64,000 nt of DNA from Amoebophrya sp. A120. Its lineage: Eukaryota > Sar > Dinophyceae > Syndiniales > Amoebophryaceae. This document shows, piece by piece, positions 21,351 to 32,473 of the stretch (position 1 is the first letter of the stretch; each line of letters opens with the position of its first letter). The notes beneath the pieces were generated by a model. The model saw only the letters and a list, made by a program, of their open reading frames with translations, ran no database searches and was not told the origin of the DNA. The DNA lies in assembly GCA_905178155.1 (NCBI GenBank), contig CAJINV010000002.1:10148146-10212145 (forward strand), written 5' to 3'. Position numbers and translations under genes: made by a program.

Positions 21351-22920
21351 GGTGAAGGAGGGCCATCTCCGATGCTTATTTCTTCAACGAGGTTTGCTAT
21401 CAATATAATTAATGGGGGATGACTGAAAGTGTTTGTTTGTTTGTTTGTTCATATTGGATACACGGAATCCGGGTGAAGGTTTTCTTCTCTCGTGTGATTC
21501 TAGCGCTATTTCAATAAAAATACCAGTTAGATAGAGCATCTTTGAGCTCTTTCTTGAGAAAAACAGAACTGCTTTTACTCTAACCTTCTCGTTTTTTCTA
21601 AAAGATGAAATCGGAGGCGAAAGTCTAAAAATTGAGAACTTGCCTGTTTGTAAAAGTTTAGTGGTAAGCGTCGCTGAGTGAAAGAAAAATGAAAGAGTGA
21701 CAAAGAGCTTGAGCTGGTTTATCAAAGGAAGAGAAAAATAAGCTGTCGCTGTGAAAAGCTGGCTTTGTGAAGAGAAAGCTTCCAGTTAAAGTCATCGAAA
21801 GATCTTGTTGCACTTAGTCGAAAAGTGTAAAAAGGAAGGTTGTGTTTTTTTTTCCATTTTTACTTTTTTGAACTTTTTCGTTGTTGTTCACCTCTTGGTC
21901 TTTTCTTACGCTGCAGTGCTGCGTGAGCCTGTCTTACGCTAGTTAAGAACGAATTCTTACGTGCTTGCTGTGGCTGAGTTTCAGTTTTTTTTTGTCGAGG
22001 AGCTTAGGAAGGAACGAACGGACTGAAAGTGAAATTCAATTTCAATACAGAACAAGTTCGTAGTGTAGGATGTTTTCCATCTAATTTATATGCCGTGATT
22101 GCCCGACGTGAAACAGCTGAAAGGAAGGAGCTATGAACTGCGACAGTTTTGAGGCAAATTCTTGTGCTGCAAAAGCACGACCTACAAATTATGCTTTGAA
22201 AACTACGAAACAGTCATCAATATCCATCGAAACCCAGATTTCTGGGCGATGAGACGAAAAGCTGAAAGGTAAAGGATACAAAGGAAAATATTCGAGAAGT
22301 AAGAGCTGCAGTGACCACGACAAGATTCATTCTATCACATGGAAGACGAGAATCAATTATGTGAGCGCTTGATTGCACCAGTAATCAGTAAGTTGTGTGT
22401 CATAATGATCAGTGACTTGAAGCAAGTTCCGGTAAAGGACAAGTTTCCACGCGTAAAGATGTGCATATGGCAAACAAAGTACAGGTAAGTAGTTTGTCGT
22501 GCGCTTTGTACGATTCACTATGAGATCAAATTCGGTGCAGGCCCCACTACAGTGAAGACGCCTCTTGTTCTTCTTTTTGTACCTCCCCGAGATCCTCCCA
22601 TTTTGCTGAAGCATAATGAAGAGCAGTTTATAATTCGGTGTTCTACCAAATCCAAACAGAATAGCTCTTTCTCTCGTTCGGTTCCCTCGAAGCACGTAGT
22701 CGCTTCTTAAAACGCTGAAACATAATCCTGATCAAATTGGTAGCTTTCTTTTGCTGAGCTGTACCACTCGAAAAATAACCGAGGAAACCTGAAGGTCAAG
22801 CTCACTCAACCCAGTTGGTTTCGCAACGCGTTTTCTTTCGGAATATTTCTCGATCTGGTTTTTCTTGGAGCACCTCTTGATCTGATTTCGGATCACGTTC
22901 TAGAAAGCGGGCAAAAGATC
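21351..22920. other. Long intergenic region
   Basis: A/T-richer, without a supported gene. It has a short (TTTG)n run near 21430-21450. A small minus-strand open frame at 22357-22695 has no family resemblance. Confidence 0.5.
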
Positions 22921-23610
22921 ATGTCCAACATTACTGGTTCCGCGAGTTGGACCCCGGCTAGCTCGAGCTCGTTATGAAAGTGCACACTTCTCCGCCTCCC
23001 CGTGATTTGTGTTGCATGAACAGCAATACAAGCGTCAGCAAGAATACAGGTTTTGCATCACAAATTTGGACAGGCGTGTAGTGCTATTTGGGCTGCCAGA
23101 ACTTGTCATGCAAACAGTGCCAAGAGCCCAGGCCAGGCGTAAATTAGGCATTTTGCGCGACAAATGAGGGGGAGGGGGAGTTGTGCACTCTCATACCCGT
23201 CTCCTCCAGCGTACAAACCTGTGCACCAAAAAATGGATACAGCGACGGAGAGCAGCGAAATGATGAGAAACGCGAACAATCTTGAGCCAGTGCCAGCTGC
23301 TAGTGAACGAATTGACCGCGGTACTGGGACTGGAAGGCATGATCCTGGTCGTGTGACGGCTCAAAATACTACATCAACCACAGGCAACTACAGATTCTAC
23401 CCACCCCGCAACACGCTCCGCGGGAAAATATGGGAGTTGCTGGAAATCCGCACACGACAGGAAGAGAGTATGCTTCTGCTCTCTTTCTTCGCCGCCTTTG
23501 TCGGGATAAGCGTTATGATTATCACGACGTATTTCCTGGACGACATGGGGCTCACCGCGGAAGAACACGACTCGCTGAGACAAGAATTGTTCCATTTACA
23601 CCATATCTGA
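22921..23610 (+). CDS. Small single-pass membrane protein
   Basis: Two exons, 22921-22972 and 23201-23610, together 153 residues, split by introner J. The first exon, MSNITGSASWTPASSSS, was found only by applying the introner rule. It joins in frame to PPAYKPVHQKMDTATESS. An alternative is a start at ATG 23233, with the introner in the 5' untranslated region. The N-terminal half is polar and disordered. A charged segment (RGKIWELLEIRTRQEES) precedes one hydrophobic helix (LLLSFFAAFVGISVMIITTY, about residues 108-127), and the short tail is acidic then His-rich. Topology and function are unknown. Confidence 0.6.
22973..23195 (+). mobile_element. Introner element J (223 bp)
   Basis: The left end has TATGAAAGTGCACACTTCTC and the right end GAGTTGTGCACTCTCATA; both are bounded internally by C-rich/G-rich tracts that complement each other. 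Flanks are CTCGT (22968-22972) and CCCGT (23196-23200), four of five identical. The interior has GATTTGTGTTGCATG, GCATCACAAATT and CTTGTCATGC, the motif common to the other families. Confidence 0.8.
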
Positions 23611-24178
23611 TACATACGCAAATCAAAAAAACAATTAGACTGCAGCTGCATGATGCAACCAAAGCCGCTAAGCGACGCCATCTTCAATGCGTTCGGAAAA
23701 AAGCACGATATCGAAGTTCCTGCATCGATCTTAGAAGCAGCTGACAACAGAAAGCTCGATGTTCTGGTTGTTTCTTCCTTGTCGTCCGTGGAGACTGAGA
23801 GGCCTGATGTTTGCAAAGATTTCTCTGAGGCGATACGCCTTTGAAGGAGAGGTGGCCCCACGACGTATGCTTTCGTAGAGAATGAGAGCACGGAGATGAG
23901 CGCCTGTGCGACTGACGAGGTTGGGTTCGCAGAGGCAATGTGGTCACAGAGTCGAGGGAACAACCTCTCTTGCTGGCCTGTACTGAGATTTGACGTGCCG
24001 CGCTTGCAGTCTACAACAGATGTTACCATGGCAGACACTGAAATACAGAACACATCAAACTTGACTTCTCGCCTCGTGTGGTATATATAAATTACCAGTT
24101 TCAAAAATATGAATATCAGAATTGAGCGGGCAAATTGTAATTGCATAATTGACAGAGACAGAGAGCAAAAACTACATC
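23611..24178. other. Intergenic, nothing recognised
   Basis: A 64-codon open frame at 23650-23844 has no recognisable homology. No other feature. Confidence 0.45.
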
Positions 24179-27100
24179 ATGCCAGCCTCCGACGGAAGTG
24201 ACTTCACGGTCACTGTGCCGGATGTCAAGGCACAGAAAATCGCAGTGAAAGTTCCGAGCACGGGAGAAAAGTTGCGGCTACAGGTGAGAAGTTCGTTTCT
24301 CATGCAGAAAGATAAAAGTGGGAATGGATGCTTTTTCCTTTTTGGTAGAATCAGAATCAGAACTGCCACGACTTTGCGATTTTTGCGTTTGCACTCTGCG
24401 TCTGTTCAAGCACACTGCAATCTTCTCGTCCGCAGGTCCCAGTCGGGGTTCCCCCGGGTGCGAAGCTCCACCTGGCTATGCGCGACGGTAAGTGGCGGTG
24501 CGTAGCGACCTGGCCCAACACGAGCGATACGGACTTGGAGGTGACGCTGGGCGCGAGCGGGCAGCATGCGGCGCAGAGCTTCGTGCAGCAGGAGATGGTA
24601 ACGGCGACTGCTGGAGGAAGTTCGTCGTCTCCGGAAGACGGAAATAACACGATTTCCGTGGAGTCCATGCACGAACAAACCGCTACGTCGCCGCAAGCAG
24701 CCCCGGAGCAACATCAACCGCCATTCTTAAACAAGCCGGAGAGGTCCGGTACGGTCAGTTCCATGAACTCCGTGAATGAACAGGAATTACGGGAGTGTTT
24801 GGAGAAACAACTCCCACTGACCGTCGTCCAGAATGTGCCGAACGGAACCACCGCCCCGCGTTGCAGCGCCGCGATCATTGGGGCCGAAAGTGTGTTTCCT
24901 GTGGACCCAGCTGGAGCTGGAGTATCAAATGCAAAAATGTCTGGGTCTGAAAGATTGCGAGATTTGTCATGCTTGTCTGGCATGACTCGAGGCTCTGTGT
25001 TGCATAGGCACGAAAAGGACCTCTTACCTGTTGCGCAAAAACGCCGTTTGCCATGCGGAATACGTAAGACATGGCAGCCAAAAAATTTGTCATGCATAGC
25101 TGCGTATTGCAGTGCGTCTATGATTCACTTTCAGCATTACAAGTTTCCAGACCCAGACATATTTGCAATCCATATGGAGCGGAACAGAACGACGCGACGC
25201 TGATCTTCCAGGACGCAAGCGAACAGGAGATGGGGCCGGAAGAGGAAGAAGATGCTGGTCGTGCTGCTGTCGGAGAACATTCTTCCAGCTCTGGAGGTGA
25301 CTCGGTGTCGCAGGAGAACCAGGCGTGCGAGATTCTGGCGCAACTGTACGGAGACTGCAGCAACGAGATTGTTTCCTCCATTGTCGAGCAGGAACAGCAG
25401 AACTACGTGCACAACCGCGCGCGGGACTCTATCGCGACGATAGAAAATACGTCCAGCAGCCCGATGGCGTTTATTCACCCACCTCTTCCGGCTGGAGGGC
25501 AACTTTTACAACCGGGAGCAAGTGGTCAAACGACGATTTTGACGCAGCAGTTGCAGCAGCAAATAGCACACCAGCAGCAACTGCTGAGCCAGACGAACAG
25601 CTCCACGGAGGGACTGCCGAAGACCAGCTCGGCTTCCTCCCCCTCGCCCTTTGAGAACAAAATCGAGGCGTATGCAAATTTGACCGACAAACTGAGTCAG
25701 AAGTACCAGCAATCGAAGCAGAACCGGATGAGCATTTTGGATCGGAAGAACGCGAGTGTCGCGAACACGCTGCAGTCGCAGTTGCGGGAACTGGAGGCGC
25801 TGCAGAGAAAAGTGCAGGAAAAGCGGTTTCTGTTTAGCAGTCCGAAAGAGATGAGCGCGGAGGAGAAAAGCTTTCATCAACAGGAACTGCAGCAGCACCA
25901 ACAACCTTCCGCGGAGGATTTCGGGTTGGACTCCTATCGTTCGCTTTCACAACCCAGAACACATCAGAATAGTGCGGTGGCCGCTCCACCCGCGCAGGAA
26001 CACCAGCAGCAGGTCGTGCAAGGCAAGCCTATTTGGACGTCGACGGGCACCAAAACTTTTCCGCCGAGTATGCTGCCGAACTACATGCAGGACCAATTTT
26101 TAAGCTCGGGCCCCTCATTTGGGGCACAACCACACCAGCTGCCGGCGCCTGCATTTTTAGTTCCTCATTTACACCAGGCTAACGCCAACCCAAATGGGGA
26201 AGGTGAAGCAAACCAAATAAGCACGACTTTTCCGCCGGCCGAGGAAGATGATTTTGCCGCGATGAAAAAGCTCCCGAACCTTTCCTCCACCAGCACGGCA
26301 ATCACAACCGCGGACAATAGCAAGCGGCCGACGCCGACGTCCCAAGTCAATTCCAGTTTGATGCTGAGCTCGGTGTGCGGGGTTGGGCAGCTGAATATGA
26401 TGAACGAGTTCAATAAGGGCAGTAGTAAAATCCACGGCAGTTGTGGTAGCGGTCTTTTTGGATTCAGTAGCAACGCCACCACGCCGATCCAACAAGAGGA
26501 CCCAGCAGCGGCGGCGAGAAGTGCCAGCTGCGCGACCCGGTTGGGACAAGACGCGGCAATGGAACGATTTCAGCGCTGCCGGGGACAGGTTCTCAAAGTC
26601 TTGCTGTTGTGCTGGTTTTCTTTTCGGCACACACGAGGTAGGCATCGCTTTTGACTACTTAATTTCAAAATCGAAACGTATCGATACAACTATGCTTTAA
26701 ATCTCCTCACTAGGTTGCACAGCCAGCTCCGCAAAAGCTAATGGAGCAGCAAAGTTTCGTGCCCGCGCAGCCCCCGCAGTTTGTTGTGCAGCAGACCCAA
26801 CTGCAGCAAGCACCCGTGTTTCACCAGCCACAGGTCCCAGAGCAACAGCAACAAAAGTTTTTTTTTCCCGCCGCCCCGGCGCCGTCCACCGTTTTGCCAG
26901 AGCAGGAAAGAAAAATGTTCGTGCAGGCCAGCGGACAGCACCAAAAGACGCCACCGCTGAACTTTGACCAGATGGTTGAATCGCAGCAGCCCGCCGCCGC
27001 GCCGGAAGCATATCTGCACACGGCGCCAGAAGCGAACTTTGCGAACATGGCAGTCGAGTCTATCAAGTCGTTAAAAGCGCCGATGATCCGATTTGCGAGT

Positions 27101-30100
27101 CCACTGAAAACCAGAGCACCGCCGCCACGAATGGTATGTGATAAAGTACTTTCATCCAATCTTCGTTGTTCTCACTTGTGGTAGTGTACTGCTTGATCTA
27201 GACCGTTATTTTTCGTTGTGCTGCTTTTCGTTTAGTAGTCATACTCAAAATCGATAAGGATCGATCGGAACTACACTCTTGAAAGCAAAAGTCATTTCCT
27301 GCTCCTTGCAGATCGACGAGTCCCAACAGAAGCAGTTTCCCACGGTGGAGCAGCAGCTATCAAACGGAAAAATCCCCCCTCCCCATATCGAAGTGGAAAT
27401 CTGTGATGCAGGATTTGAGTTACCAAATCGACTTGTAATGCTAGAAGGCCAAGAGCCGCAGTCGTGGTCTCGTCTGCAGGCAATTTGTCATGCTGTTTCC
27501 CACTCTCAGCTGCCTCCTATCATGCTGAAGATGCAAGGCTCCCCCACGCCACCCAGCACTACAGTCCGCATCTTTTCCCGTGTAGCATGACAAAGCTGAT
27601 TTGTGACAACAAATCTGCATCACAGATTTCCGTTTTGATATGGGGAGGGGGGATTTTTCCTTTTGATAGCAGCAGGTGACGAACATCCCGGTGCACATGG
27701 CCGCCATGATGCACGCGTGTGACATATCCTGAGGAAAAACGTCCCCACACCAGAGTCAAGATGGGGATTCTGCAACACAAACCTGAAAGTTTTGGGAGCC
27801 ACGCATGACAAGTTGCAGGCTGTAGTGTAATGCAGGTTCTTAGCAAGGGAAGCCGCATAAGAAATCCATCTCCTCATCCTGTTGACAGCATTACAACTTC
27901 CAAAACACGATGGGAAATGTCTCCCATGGGGATGCGCATCACAAATGCTCTTGTGCTTGCAGATCTGCATGACAACTCTGGGGTGGGCATGTTTTTGCAC
28001 AGGATATGACAACCATCGGCTCTTCAAGCAGAAGCCCAAAAAGATCGGGACCCGGATTCTCGGCGGAGACGAGAATTATTACGGTCAGAAAGTCCGCTAT
28101 GGGAGTGTCAGGATCGAAATCGTCAAAGTTGAAACAATCTGCAATGCAAGAAAGCGATGCCAGCTGGCGCCCAGTTTGCAAGTGGCGCATGACAAATTTT
28201 GGCAGCATGGAAATCCAATTTGTCGCGCTGTTTGAGCAGAGAAGACTGCTTTTTTCATGCTATTTTAGCAGCTCTATCTCACAATCCAAACAGGCTTATA
28301 ATCGGCCTCAGTTGCGTGCTCTGCAAGACAGGCACTTTGCGTCTAGCATTTTATATATGCATCACAAACTAGTTCAACTTTGACGATTTCAATCCTGACG
28401 CTTCCATATCCGCGACTTGGTGGACGAGGTCGAGCTGACGCAGGACGGCGCGGCCATCTCGGAAAACGTGAAATCTCTGCGGAAACAATTGAAGGCCGCA
28501 ACGGGAATCGGCATGACAGAAGCAAGGGCACGCTCCCGGTCCACAACCCCGCACCAGCTGATTGGGGCAGGTTCTGGCCCGGCGCTCAGCTGTCCGGTGG
28601 GGTGCTTCATGCCAAACTTCGGCGGTGCCACTGGTGACGGCGAAACGGAGACGGGGAGCAATTATGGACCGCAAATGCTGCTGATGCCGCCCACAACGTC
28701 GATGTTTACAAACGGTGTGAATCCGCAGTCGTTACTCCCAAAAACCAAGCGAAGTCTAACGCCGCCGGCTTTGACAGTACATACTTTCTCCTGAAGATGT
28801 TGAACAAATATTTGCCGACTTTGAACAATAAAGTCGTCTAGCCAACATACTAGACCTAGAAATGTCACAACCAATGCTTCACATTTTTGCTGGCGTTTTT
28901 TAACAACAGCAGAAATAGAGCCTATGTATACTTACTCAAATAACGTAGTTCTGCCGCGATCTGGCCAGGGGCAACAACGCAGCTGCCCGTGGCGCTTCCG
29001 CGCGAATTTCCGGCAGCGCCGTGACCGTACAGACCGTCATGGACCAGCAGAACCAAAATAACTCCGCCGTCCAGCGCGGCCGCTCGCGGTCCGGGCAACA
29101 GAACCCCTTCCTGGCCGGCCAGATGCAGACCCGTGGAAGAGATCACAGTGGGCGAAGCAACGTAAACGTCGACGCCTCGGCCTTGCTGGGAAGATCGATG
29201 GAAGACATCTTCGAGTCCTCTTTTCTCGAAAACGGTGACTTGGAACTTTTGCCGGACTGCACCAGTACGGTCAAGGAATTTAACCCAGACTTTTTCACGA
29301 CCTGGTCCGAACAGATCCCGCTACCCGAGGATTTACAGCAGGAGCAGCAGAAGCTGATCGAGCAGCACTTTCTGAAAAGGCAGGAACAGCTGAAACTGAA
29401 AAAATTGAGGAGCGACGTGATCGCGGAAATCGAGCCCATTAAGGACCAGCACGTTCCGGACCTGATGGCCTCAAAAATCGCAAGGGTGCCAAACGTGGCG
29501 CAAGCGTTCTCAAAGAGGTAAAGAAGTTTACAATGACAGAATTAAAGTTTTACACTTGCGCCGCACTGAAAGTGTTGCTCCGATGTAGAAGTGAGTAGAA
29601 AACACTTGTGTCTCATCCGCAATTATCTCGTTGATGACGCATTATACCTATCAATCTAAGCACACCTTTACGTCCCTCGCACAAAATACTCTTTCAGGAT
29701 GGCCCGAACTCCGCGGGGTTGCTTGAACCGAGCAGCAAGCCAGCCGATGATGGCCCGCCAACTCCCGGAACTTGTCCATCCCTTGGTCGCACCGCCCGCG
29801 CCGCAGCAAGTGTCATTGGCCTCCCACATCCAAGACCACTTCAAGTAGAAAGTTTTGCGTCCTCGTTCTAAGTGATGTTGAGGTTTGTGGTTGATTCTGA
29901 GGATTCCGATTTGTAGGAGGAGCGCCAGAGCTTTCTTGCATATTGATTCATTGACATTGGGGCCTGGCGACATGATTGTTGTTCCTGTATGTTATCATTT
30001 TGCATCAAGATGATCACGTTCACAACAGGTCGGTCTACCGTACAGATTGGTACCAGACGCCGAACATTCAACCGGTGAGGGGCATTCCCGAGGCGATCAG

Positions 30101-30242
30101 CAGTCAGCAACCCAAGCCGTTGCAGCAGTCGGATCTGATCGCCAGTGTCCAAGTGCGAGCGCCGTGCGTCCTGACGAGCATTCCGCCAGCAACGGTTGTC
30201 GGGAAATACGTGGGGGATCGACCCGCGTTTTACCAGCTGTGA
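24179..30242 (+). CDS. Large Gln-rich protein, function unknown (12 exons)
   Basis: Proposed exons are 24179-24283, 24436-24922, 25180-26588, 26714-27133, 27312-27357, 27674-27724, 28012-28097, 28414-28776, 28949-29517, 29698-29844 and 30029-30242 (introner-flanking repeats counted once). The total is 3,897 nt, divisible by three, giving 1,298 residues. The N-terminus (FTVTVPDVKAQKIAVKVPST, then VPVGVPPGAKLHLAMRDGKW) looks like a small beta domain. The middle is poly-Gln/Ser/Pro (QQLQQQIAHQQQ) with coiled-coil potential (SQLRELEALQRKVQEKR). A later part has charged helices (QQKLIEQHFLKRQEQLKLKK). The C-terminus, RTDWYQTPNIQPVRGIPEAI, looks conserved. This fits an RNA-processing, nuclear or scaffold protein, but I cannot name a family. 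Four introners (A3, B1, C1, D) and six GT-AG introns interrupt it. Confidence 0.65.
24923..25174 (+). mobile_element. Introner element A3 (252 bp)
   Basis: Starts TATCAAATGCAAAAATGTCT; ends ACATATTTGCAATCCATA. TSD TGGAG (24918-24922, 25175-25179). Its body is the inverse complement of A6 (48394). Excision joins PAGA to EQNDATLIFQD in frame. Confidence 0.92.
27358..27668 (+). mobile_element. Introner element B1 (311 bp)
   Basis: Starts TATCAAACGGAAAAATCCCC (family B, followed by a CCTCCCC tract) and ends with the complementary G-rich tract and TTTTTCCTTTTGATA. TSD GCAGC (27353-27357, 27669-27673). The interior has ATTTGTCATGCTG and AGCATGACAAAGC. Confidence 0.92.
27725..28006 (+). mobile_element. 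Introner element C1 (282 bp)
   Basis: Starts TATCCTGAGGAAAAACGTCC; ends ATGTTTTTGCACAGGATA. TSD TGACA (27720-27724, 28007-28011). Nearly identical in sequence and length to C2 (51858-52139). The two lie only 24 kb apart but in different genes. Confidence 0.92.
28098..28408 (+). mobile_element. Introner element D (311 bp)
   Basis: Left end TATGGGAGTGTCAGGATCGA, then ATCGTCAAAGTTGAA; right end the complement, TTCAACTTTGACGAT...CTTCCATA. TSD TCCGC (28093-28097, 28409-28413). Excision joins YYGQKVR to DLVDEVELTQDG in frame. The only copy of this family in the window. Confidence 0.9.
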
Positions 30243-31281
30243 ATCAATTCGAAGTTTTTAGTTCATCACCTGGACTTCCTTGTACCAGCAAGTGTCATCC
30301 AGCAGCGAAAGAAACAGCAATACCTGTGAACTAATGTACGTACGCCGAAAACATAAACAAGCACGTCCCCTTTATCGGTTTCTTCAGTCGAGAATATAGC
30401 GAGAGAATTTTTACACATCCTCTTCTCTACGAATAACTACAGTTTATTTTAGGCTACCCTAGTACTGAAAATGCTTCACAGCTACCCATTGTAAAATGTG
30501 CGGTCAACTACGTAACACTTCTTTACTCAAAAATGTGAATCATACCTTTTCGCTCGTTTCAAAAGGAATACCTACATCAATTTCCCTGCGCTACCATCGT
30601 GACATAGCCCCCTCAGAGATTCAATCGATTTTTCAAGGATAGCCATACAGCAGCTCTGCCCTGGACTGCGCTGGCTATCACCTGTTGTTGTGAGTTTCGA
30701 CTGACACCAACTGGTTGTGAAGATAAGTTTGACCATCTACATTAGCAGGAAGGATGAACTTCCTCGACTCGGCCCTCGTCTCTCTATACCCCAGAAAGCT
30801 GACGTACAACGCAAGTCTTACCCGCCACCTGCCTACCCTGCCACGATATTTTCCCTGAATGAAGATAGAGAAGCTCCGATTATATGACAGCAAACTATGA
30901 TCCAAAAACGAACTTTTTGTACGTGTAATGATTGTAAAATCAAGCGACGGTCATAGTCATTGTGCCAAAATAAGGAAAGCAAGATGGAGTAAAGTTTTAT
31001 CCTTGTCGTCGTTCTTCGTAGCCCAGGATGAGACCCTCGACTGTAGAAGCCGACCAGGAGCTGCTTAATATCGTGTTCAGACCAGGACTCTTCTTCTTCA
31101 GTCGTGTTGAATTTGAACCGAACCAGCACGCAATTTATTTGATAAGATCTTTTTAGCGGACGTCCGCGTTAATCTTGATCCTGAATGATATTCACCTTTT
31201 TTTGATCTTGTTTTCTATTGCGAGCCATCAAAGGCGCCATTTCGGTTTTCGGTGTCACAGATCGACGGTTTTCTGTCCAAA
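30243..31281. other. Intergenic, nothing recognised
   Basis: No supported gene. Minus-strand open frames at 30678-31129 lack family resemblance. The AG at 31259-31260 could be an acceptor for an upstream exon of the next gene. Confidence 0.45.
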
Positions 31282-31868
31282 ATGGTGATGTCCTCCGTAA
31301 AGGAGGGGCTTTCGTTCATCAAGAAATGGGGCCCGGTAGGGTTTTGCACGCATTACGCTGTTTCTTTCACGGCACTGGGCTTGATTTACTACGCGGTGTA
31401 CAGCAACCGAGAGCAATTGCTCAGCTACTTGCCCAGCTACGTGCCGCAACAAGGTTCTTCGGTGCTGTCCTCAGCGATTTATTTCATGCAACTATAGCTC
31501 CGACACCTACGCATATGTTATCACAACTTCTTCGTCTATCTCTCTACAGGGACAACATGCTTTTCTTTACACTTACAGATCTGTGGATTACAGATTACAC
31601 TTACAGATTGTCCCCTTCAAGGATACAGAAATTATATCACCCAACAGGTACTGACTTCGTTGTTGCCCTCGCCATACACAAGCTGAGCCTTCCTGTGAGG
31701 GTTCCACTCACCCTCGCCCTGGTCCCAATTGTACACCGCACACTCGCGAAAACGGGCGTCCTGAAGGCGGTGGAAAAGATCGTTTCCAAATCTTCGGCTA
31801 CCTCGGCCGCTGTGGTAGCAGATGAAATGAACGCAGCAGACAGCACTGCGGACAAAAAAACGGACTGA
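31282..31868 (+). CDS. FAM210/DUF1279-family protein
   Basis: Exons 31282-31453 and 31648-31868, joined by a GT-AG intron. The product shows the DUF1279 (FAM210A/B) pattern. KKWGPVGFCTHYAVSFTALG starts a first membrane helix followed by a YYAVYSNREQLLSYL segment. The second exon has FVVALAIHKLSLPVRVPLTL and a following LALVPIVHRTL, the family's AYAIHK..LPxR...T..xTP motif. Family members are mitochondrial or chloroplast membrane proteins of poorly understood role. The Ala/Ser-rich C-terminus is extra. ATG 31282 is the first in frame; a GTG-containing extension or upstream exon remains possible, so a targeting sequence may be missing from this model. Confidence 0.8.
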
Positions 31869-32473
31869 TTTATCAGGCCTACAAGCAGACCAACATTCAG
31901 TTTAACTTTAAGATAACAGCTTTCGATGGCGCAATTGCAGTTGATTGCAGAGTCCCGCTTGTGGCAAGTCCGCATGTGCTGGCAGGATTCCCTTTTCGCG
32001 GGGTGTTAGGGCGATCGAAGATCTTTAGCTGTTGACGGCCTGTCTTGTGTGACCGTTCTTTTGTAGCACAAAGACCAGCACCAGGTGAGATCCCGAGCTA
32101 CTTTTTGAAAAGCTGTACTCGATGTGCACTGACCTTTTCAAACAGAAATTCTTCCTTTTTCGCCCAACGGTCTGCTACAACAAAATTAAGATCTCCTCAT
32201 TGCATTGGCATATTTTACACAAAACAATGATGAACGTGAAGATCCTTCTGTTTCGGCTACAGCACTTTTTTGTCCTGACACCGACAAGTATTACTTCTTT
32301 ACTTTTTTGATACGTAATTTTCTCAGGCGAATCGACAAGTTGTGAAAATTCAAATTCGTGACAAAGTTGCTGATACGAGGCATCATGTAGATTCAACTTG
32401 GACATTTTTAGTCGCCGCGACCTCGCGCAGTCTTGCCTGAAAATCTTTTTTATCACTCTTCGGTTTGAAAAAA
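31869..32473. other. Intergenic, nothing recognised
   Basis: Spacer between the FAM210-like and Rab GGTase genes. No supported feature. Confidence 0.5.

Noticed and set aside
21429-21450. (TTTG)n run as a functional element
   Set aside because: Ordinary short microsatellite.
22357-22695. 112-codon minus-strand open frame
   Set aside because: No family resemblance; A/T-rich intergenic context.
30678-31129. Minus-strand open frames in the spacer before the FAM210-like gene
   Set aside because: Short, no motif, no splice support.
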